This document shows positions 33,022 to 37,342 of a stretch of DNA of 37,342 nucleotides, in pieces. The position numbers were made by a program, and so were the translations under genes. Position 1 is the stretch's first letter. Each line of letters begins with the position of its first letter. The stretch comes from an uncultured Clostridia bacterium (GTDB taxonomy: Bacteria; Bacillota; Clostridia; TANB77; CAG-508), in NCBI GenBank assembly GCA_948934525.1, contig CAQZSK010000002.1, forward strand, positions 170,754-208,095. The letters are read 5' to 3'. A model generated the notes under the pieces. It saw only the letters and a list, made by a program, of their open reading frames with translations, was not told the DNA's origin and did no database searches.

Positions 33022-33073
33022 TACATAAAATTATGTACTATAAGATTATACTCGTTTTTATTTTGTTTGTCAA
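33022..33073 (-). promoter_or_regulatory. rpmF promoter with palindrome at the transcription start
   Basis: On the minus strand, TTGACA (33073-33068), a 17-bp spacer and TATAAT (33050-33045) form a full consensus promoter. The inverted repeat TACATAA-N2-TTATGTA (33022-33037) begins just where the transcript is expected to start. The remaining 33074-33178 shows no gene. Confidence 0.85.
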
Positions 33074-33178
33074 CCAATTTCATCTTAATTTTCAAGATAT
33101 TTTTGTTACTACTCTTTAAATATAGTCTTTGTTTCAGGAAATGTAACATATAATTCCTTTTTTATAATTAGCTTATCT

Positions 33179-33211
33179 CAAAAAAGCACAAAAACTTTTA
33201 GTTCTTGTGCT
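33179..33211 (-). terminator. Terminator after the downstream pilin-like paralogue
   Basis: The stem AGCACAA/TTGTGCT (33185-33191 with 33205-33211), extended by partly paired AAAACT/AGTTCT, has a run of T on the minus strand. Closely similar hairpins lie at 35055-35091 and 37252-37287. Confidence 0.8.
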
Positions 33212-33236
33212 CTTTATAGAAATTTTAAATTTCTTC

Positions 33237-35072
33237 TTATTTTATATACAGGATAGGTCGGAAGGAAATTCCATCCACATTAAATGGAGATCCAATTCCA
33301 TGATCATAATTACGGTGACTTGTAGGCATTTGACCATATCCCCCTCTTTTAACACAAGAATAATATGCGGCCATGTTGCTATGTTCTGTTGCCCATTCTA
33401 AATAGTTGCCAGCCATATCGTGAATATTACATACTTTATCTCCTTTTTTACCAGTATATATCAAATCTACTGATCCAAATTTTTTATTTGCATAATTACT
33501 GTTTCCACTATATTTTTGAATAAATACAATTGCTGTATCCCAGCTATAACTATTAATTAAATCACTAGTCACATAACTACTATTATACATATTTCTTGCT
33601 GCTGTTGCTGCATCTGGTTGTCCTATTAAATTCCATACTTTCTTATTAGCTTTTGAATCTACTTTTCCATCAGAACCTTTGCTTGCCTCATATCTCGCTA
33701 GATAATATCCTCCATTTGTCCTTGTTCTGCTAACAAAAGTAGATAGACTTCTTGCTGCTGTATTTCCTGAACTGCTTGTTAATTCCTGATAATAACTCTC
33801 TATTGTTACTACGCTTGAATAATTTGTTGCATTTTGTTTCAAACTTGGTGTTCCATTAGTAGTATTAAATGTATATCTTCCTAATGTTATTGTGGTACTT
33901 GTTCCATTTTTATTCTTAATTGTTCCTACTGGTATCCATACAAATTGATTTCCTTCACTATCTTGTATTACTATTCCATCTTGTACTGCTGGTCTACCGC
34001 CTCCTGCATACGTATACCTTACGTCTCCTGTTCCATTTGGTACTACTTTAAATCCGCCTGGTACTACTATCTTATTCCCATTTTCATCTTCAGTTGTCTT
34101 ATTACTTGTTTGCATTTCTCCTACTATATCTGTCACTGTTGGCTTTACTGTTATTTCACAAGTTGCTGTTTTATTACTTCCATCTACTGCAGTAGCTGTT
34201 ATTATTGCTGTACCTGCTTTTTTTCCAGTAACAACTCCTGCAGCGCTTACTGTTACTACTTCAGTATCACTACTCATCCATGTTACACTTTTATTCGTTG
34301 CATCCTCTGGAAGAACTGTTGCTATCAATGTTACTGTTTTTCCAGCTACTGTTGTTTCTGTTTCTTTATTTAATGTTATACTTTCTATAAACACTTTTGT
34401 TGCTGTTATTTCTGTTGTTTTTATATCTTCTCCATTTTCATTTCTTGCAATAACTTTAACATTATACACATCTCCTGCTGTTATTCCTTCTGTTATTGTT
34501 ATTCCTGTTTCTTCACTTACTTCTGTTATTTCTTTATATGCGCTATCTTCTTCACTCTTTAGTTTATAATAATATGTTAGAGTTCCATTTCCTAATCTAG
34601 ATACTATTGCTTTCGCTTGAATACTTGTTGCTGTTGCACTAGTTTCTATTCTTTTTATGCTTGGTTTTAGCTTTCCTACTTCTCCTATATAATCAATTTG
34701 AACATCTGTTGGCTTTTCTTTTGATGGTATTAATTCTACTTCAAATACATAACCTGGTTTTGTCGTTACCTCATATGTTCCATCTTCATTATCTATTACA
34801 TCCGTTTCTTTATTATTAATAATCCCTTGCTCTTCTATATATTCAAAATATCTATCTGGATCAAATCTTCCTAATCCTTCTATAATAATTGGATTTTTTG
34901 CTAACTCCAACTTTTCTTTCCAAGTTGTTACATCTGTTTTTAACTTAGCTTCTGATGCTTTTTTAAAGACACTATTATCTCCTATTACATAAGTAATTGT
35001 TATTCCTGCTAAAATTAAAAGCACTACTATGGTTACCACTAATTCACTGTATATAAAAAGCATAAAAACCAA
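33237..35072 (-). CDS. Pilin-like/Ig-like/C-type-lectin-fold surface protein, 5'-truncated paralogue (possible silent cassette)
   Basis: This is a 611-residue frame. From residue 12 onward it is the paralogue of the protein at 35112-36962. The first residues (MVFMLFIYSE) come from terminator and unrelated sequence, so the pilin-type leader and cleavage site are missing; homology starts exactly at the codon for L13 of the other copy. There is no ribosome binding site and no promoter; the first codons lie inside the hairpin of the upstream gene's terminator. Domains: hydrophobic helix, FN3-like region (about 139-225), bacterial Ig-like group 2 (about 228-312), and a C-terminal formylglycine-enzyme/C-type-lectin-fold domain (about 330-611) with CNIHDMAGNYLEW and ending FRPILYIK. 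It is probably not expressed as is. Confidence 0.75.
   Translation of the reverse strand: MVFMLFIYSELVVTIVVLLILAGITITYVIGDNSVFKKASEAKLKTDVTTWKEKLELAKNPIIIEGLGRFDPDRYFEYIEEQGIINNKETDVIDNEDGTYEVTTKPGYVFEVELIPSKEKPTDVQIDYIGEVGKLKPSIKRIETSATATSIQAKAIVSRLGNGTLTYYYKLKSEEDSAYKEITEVSEETGITITEGITAGDVYNVKVIARNENGEDIKTTEITATKVFIESITLNKETETTVAGKTVTLIATVLPEDATNKSVTWMSSDTEVVTVSAAGVVTGKKAGTAIITATAVDGSNKTATCEITVKPTVTDIVGEMQTSNKTTEDENGNKIVVPGGFKVVPNGTGDVRYTYAGGGRPAVQDGIVIQDSEGNQFVWIPVGTIKNKNGTSTTITLGRYTFNTTNGTPSLKQNATNYSSVVTIESYYQELTSSSGNTAARSLSTFVSRTRTNGGYYLARYEASKGSDGKVDSKANKKVWNLIGQPDAATAARNMYNSSYVTSDLINSYSWDTAIVFIQKYSGNSNYANKKFGSVDLIYTGKKGDKVCNIHDMAGNYLEWATEHSNMAAYYSCVKRGGYGQMPTSHRNYDHGIGSPFNVDGISFRPILYIK
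34369..35015. repeat. 647-bp perfect direct repeat, copy in downstream paralogue
   Basis: Base-for-base identical to 36253-36899 (offset 1884). It covers the helix, the helical neck and the FN3-like region. The boundaries are sharp: the first mismatches are at 34368 and 35016, and beyond them differences are frequent. Confidence 0.92.
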
Positions 35073-35091
35073 ATGGCTTTTATGCTTTTTT
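35055..35091 (-). terminator. Terminator of the upstream pilin-like gene, overlapping the start of the truncated copy
   Basis: The stem AAAAAGCATAAAA (35055-35067) pairs with TTTTATGCTTTTT (35078-35090) with a T-run on the minus strand. It ends the 35112-36962 gene 21 bases after its stop and runs into the 5' end of the downstream copy. Confidence 0.85.
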
Positions 35092-35111
35092 AAGAAATTC
35101 TAAACTTTTTC

Positions 35112-36962
35112 TTATTTTATATATAGAATAGGGCGGAAAGAAACATTACTATAATTTCCATTCTTATAATTACCATCGTAATGACGTTTACTTGTTGTAA
35201 AATTTTGTTCAACTACATAGCTTCCTCCTCGCGTTACAGTTACAACTCCATTCGAACTATCATAGTGTTCTGTACTATGTTCTGAACAGTTTGAAGCCAT
35301 ATCATGAATATTACATGCTTTATCTCCTGCTTTTCCAGTATTTACCAAACTTGAATTTACTGACTTTTTATTCGCAAAATTACTATTTCCTGAATATTTT
35401 TGTATGAATACTATTGCAGTATCCCAGCTATAACTATTACATAAATCACTGGTTATATAACTATTATTATACATATTTCTTGCGGCTGTCGCTGCGCTTT
35501 GTTGATTTATATAATTCCACGCTTTTTTATTAAGTTTTGTATCTACTTTTCCATCAGAGCCTTTACTTGCTTCATATCTTCCTAAATAATATCCTCCATT
35601 TGACCTTGTTTTGCTAACAAAAGTAGCTAGACCTCTTGCTGCTGTATTTCCTGAACTACTTGTCAATTCTTGATAACTCCCCTCTATTGTTACTACACTT
35701 GAATAATTTATTGCATTTTGCTGTAATGTTGCTGTTCCATTAGTTGTATTAAATGTATATCTCCCTAATGTGATTGCTGTATTTGTTCCATTTTTGTTCT
35801 TAACTATTCCTACTGGTATCCATACAAATTGATTTCCTTCTCCATCTTCTATTACGATTCCATCTTGCACTGCTGGTCTGCCTCCTCCTGCGTACGTATA
35901 CCTTACGTCTCCTGTTCCATGTGGTACTACTTTAAAGCCTCCTGGTACAACTATTTTATTCCCATTTTCATCTTTAATTGTTCTATTTGCTGTTTGTGTC
36001 TCTCCTACTATATCTGATATCATTGCTTCTTCTACTGTTATAACACAAGTTGCTGTTTTATTACTTCCATCTGTTGTGGTTGCTGTTATTGTCACTGTTC
36101 CTACTTTTTTTCCAGTAACAATTCCTGTAAGATTTACTGTAGCTATTGTCTCATCGCTACTTGACCAAGTTAAATTTTTGTTTGTTGCATCTTCTGGTAG
36201 TACTGTCGCTGTCAAAGTTACTGTTTTTCCTTCTTTTACTGTTTCATTTTCCTTTAATGTTATACTTTCTATAAACACTTTTGTTGCTGTTATTTCTGTT
36301 GTTTTTATATCTTCTCCATTTTCATTTCTTGCAATAACTTTAACATTATACACATCTCCTGCTGTTATTCCTTCTGTTATTGTTATTCCTGTTTCTTCAC
36401 TTACTTCTGTTATTTCTTTATATGCGCTATCTTCTTCACTCTTTAGTTTATAATAATATGTTAGAGTTCCATTTCCTAATCTAGATACTATTGCTTTCGC
36501 TTGAATACTTGTTGCTGTTGCACTAGTTTCTATTCTTTTTATGCTTGGTTTTAGCTTTCCTACTTCTCCTATATAATCAATTTGAACATCTGTTGGCTTT
36601 TCTTTTGATGGTATTAATTCTACTTCAAATACATAACCTGGTTTTGTCGTTACCTCATATGTTCCATCTTCATTATCTATTACATCCGTTTCTTTATTAT
36701 TAATAATCCCTTGCTCTTCTATATATTCAAAATATCTATCTGGATCAAATCTTCCTAATCCTTCTATAATAATTGGATTTTTTGCTAACTCCAACTTTTC
36801 TTTCCAAGTTGTTACATCTGTTTTTAACTTAGCTTCTGATGCTTTTTTAAAGACACTATTATCTCCTATTACATAAGTAATTGTTATTCCTGCTAAAATC
36901 AAAAGTACCACAATGGTTACCACTAAAGCAACAAGAGTTATTCCGGTTATTCTTCTTATCAT
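35112..36962 (-). CDS. Pilin-like/Ig-like/C-type-lectin-fold surface protein
   Basis: This 616-residue protein has a type IV pilin-type N-terminus (RRITG|ITLVALVV, cleavage after G7, helix 8-31), a helical neck (about 38-65), an FN3-like region (139-230), an Ig-like group 2 domain (231-310; TVTLTATVLPEDATN, TGIVTGKKVGTVTITAT) and a C-terminal domain with the formylglycine-generating-enzyme/C-type-lectin fold (about 335-616; GNQFVWIPVG, GRYEASKG, CNIHDMA, RGGSY, SFRPILYIK). The family's GN..EW motif is changed to SNCSEH. The fold likely displays a binding surface. The ATG at 36962 has no ribosome binding site; a well-placed site and promoter belong to an ORF starting at 37023 in another frame, which suggests a one-base frameshift near 36950-36960. 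Confidence 0.85.
   Translation of the reverse strand: MIRRITGITLVALVVTIVVLLILAGITITYVIGDNSVFKKASEAKLKTDVTTWKEKLELAKNPIIIEGLGRFDPDRYFEYIEEQGIINNKETDVIDNEDGTYEVTTKPGYVFEVELIPSKEKPTDVQIDYIGEVGKLKPSIKRIETSATATSIQAKAIVSRLGNGTLTYYYKLKSEEDSAYKEITEVSEETGITITEGITAGDVYNVKVIARNENGEDIKTTEITATKVFIESITLKENETVKEGKTVTLTATVLPEDATNKNLTWSSSDETIATVNLTGIVTGKKVGTVTITATTTDGSNKTATCVITVEEAMISDIVGETQTANRTIKDENGNKIVVPGGFKVVPHGTGDVRYTYAGGGRPAVQDGIVIEDGEGNQFVWIPVGIVKNKNGTNTAITLGRYTFNTTNGTATLQQNAINYSSVVTIEGSYQELTSSSGNTAARGLATFVSKTRSNGGYYLGRYEASKGSDGKVDTKLNKKAWNYINQQSAATAARNMYNNSYITSDLCNSYSWDTAIVFIQKYSGNSNFANKKSVNSSLVNTGKAGDKACNIHDMASNCSEHSTEHYDSSNGVVTVTRGGSYVVEQNFTTSKRHYDGNYKNGNYSNVSFRPILYIK
36253..36899. repeat. 647-bp perfect direct repeat, copy in upstream paralogue
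   Basis: Partner of 34369-35015. All synonymous positions are identical as well, while the Ig-like and lectin-fold regions outside the repeat differ at many positions, which points to recent gene conversion or duplication. Confidence 0.92.
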
Positions 36963-37023
36963 GTATTACTTTACACTTTTTGTTATTTTCTTGTTTCAAT
37001 ATTTCTTCTTTCATTTTTTTCAT
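36859..37023 (-). CDS. 54-codon ORF overlapping the pilin-like gene start; probably its true N-terminus, out of frame
   Basis: The ORF starts MKKMKEEILKQENN with AAGGAG at good spacing (7 bases) and follows a strong promoter. Its frame runs over the ATG of the pilin-like gene and ends at 36859 in low-complexity codons. Deleting one base in GATAAGAAG (codons 22-24) would join it to RRITGITLVALV, giving a leader of about 27 residues of the kind seen on pilin-like proteins. Either this is a frameshifted N-terminus or a real overlapping leader ORF. Confidence 0.5.
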   Translation of the reverse strand: MKKMKEEILKQENNKKCKVIHDKKNNRNNSCCFSGNHCGTFDFSRNNNYLCNRR

Positions 37024-37118
37024 TTTCACTCCTTCTTCTTATGTATATTCTTTACCCTTTTCATCGTCTTATTCATTATTTTTACAAATTCTATTTGGAT
37101 ATTTCCGAATATAGATTT

Positions 37119-37147
37119 ATTTTAATATTAGCTCTATTTAAAGTCAA
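37119..37147 (-). promoter_or_regulatory. Promoter of the upstream pilin-like gene
   Basis: On the minus strand, TTGACT (37147-37142) and TAAAAT (37124-37119) have a 17-bp spacer. The leader to the 37023 ATG is about 90 bases. The downstream paralogue has nothing similar. Confidence 0.75.
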
Positions 37148-37251
37148 TACTTTTTCTGTTTTTTATTCGGACTAATCCAAATATCTTTTCAAACAATTTG
37201 TCATCCCTTTATATTTGCTTGTTTCCTATCATGTTTAATAGCATTCCATAA

Positions 37252-37287
37252 AAAAAGCACAAAAACTTTTTAGCTTTTGTGCTTTTT
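37252..37287 (-). terminator. Terminator of a gene beyond the right edge
   Basis: The stem AAAAAGCACAAAA (37252-37264) pairs with TTTTGTGCTTTTT (37275-37287) with T-run on the minus strand. It is close in sequence to the terminator at 33179-33211. The remaining 37288-37342 and 37148-37251 show no gene; the terminated gene lies outside the window. Confidence 0.8.
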
Positions 37288-37342
37288 GAGAATGTAAATA
37301 ATTTTGTGTAATTTGAAAAAATATTGAAAAAGAACTTCCTTA

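Noticed and set aside
33237..35330. Diversity-generating retroelement (DGR) target proteins: lectin-fold C-termini differ between paralogues.
   Set aside because: No reverse transcriptase or template repeat lies in the window. Differences include many non-adenine and silent changes (for example TCT/TCC, CGC/CGA, ATT/ATC), not the adenine-only pattern of DGRs. A distant DGR elsewhere in the genome cannot be excluded.
35112..35800. Active formylglycine-generating enzyme.
   Set aside because: The fold segments are present but the catalytic cysteines are not; the protein is pilin-like and surface displayed, so a binding role is more likely.
37012..37023. Phase variation through the seven-A run at the start of the 37023 ORF.
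   Set aside because: Loss or gain of one A leads to an early stop in either frame and never joins the pilin-like frame.
37288..37342. 3' end of a third pilin-like paralogue behind the similar terminator at 37252-37287.
   Set aside because: The sequence after the terminator does not match the FRPILYIK end of either paralogue; too short to identify a gene.

Overview
The window looks like a chromosomal segment of a low-GC (about 30 % by eye), Gram-positive, Clostridia-type Bacillota. Evidence: AT-rich codon use, AGGAGG-type ribosome binding sites, consensus sigma-A promoters, short intrinsic terminators, a zinc-type L32, a PolA with a degenerate 3'-5' exonuclease, and wall-teichoic-acid style envelope genes. 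An uncultured gut Clostridia lineage would fit the surface proteins at the right end, but that is inference. No phage genes, insertion sequences, tRNA or rRNA genes or CRISPR arrays were seen. Nearly all genes lie on the minus strand; only an M23 peptidase and tyrS are on the plus strand.

Left part (1-5.9 kb): a membrane-anchored protein runs off the left edge. It is divergent from an M23 peptidase, and a perfect palindrome lies between them. A HigBA-type toxin-antitoxin pair follows, with a clear promoter and operator. Then come a lytic transglycosylase and polA.

5.9-12.3 kb is a run of minus-strand housekeeping and envelope genes: an APH-fold kinase, a guanylate-kinase-like protein, CapA, queH, ruvB, tagO (split by a one-base frameshift) and rpiA. 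Two copies of a small palindromic intergenic repeat sit directly after stop codons here.

12.4-15.3 kb is a three-gene operon of unknown membrane proteins: a zinc-ribbon/TPR protein, a secreted-type helical protein and a small two-helix protein. It is preceded by a leader with a 22-codon leader peptide, hairpins and a terminator, which looks like an attenuator. tyrS is divergent from it.

16.7-30.5 kb is a long, tightly packed minus-strand cluster. It runs from NUDIX, mscL and an rRNA/tRNA m5C methyltransferase, through a Dlt-like aminoacylation set (adenylating enzyme, carrier protein, MBOAT, SGNH protein), to a glycerol-phosphate teichoic acid set (three CDP-glycerol transferases, tagD, tagG split by a frameshift, tagH). 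Together these would build, decorate and export a poly(glycerol-phosphate)-like wall polymer, but as sequenced both TagO and TagG are broken.

30.6-33.1 kb holds a MATE transporter fused to a cytidylate-kinase-like domain, and rpmF behind a consensus promoter.

33.2-37.3 kb holds two tandem paralogues of a pilin-like, Ig-like, C-type-lectin/FGE-fold surface protein. They share a 647-bp perfect repeat but have divergent C-terminal ends. The upstream copy has a promoter; the downstream copy has lost its 5' end and sits directly behind a terminator. This resembles an expression locus plus a silent cassette and is the best candidate here for an undescribed variation system.
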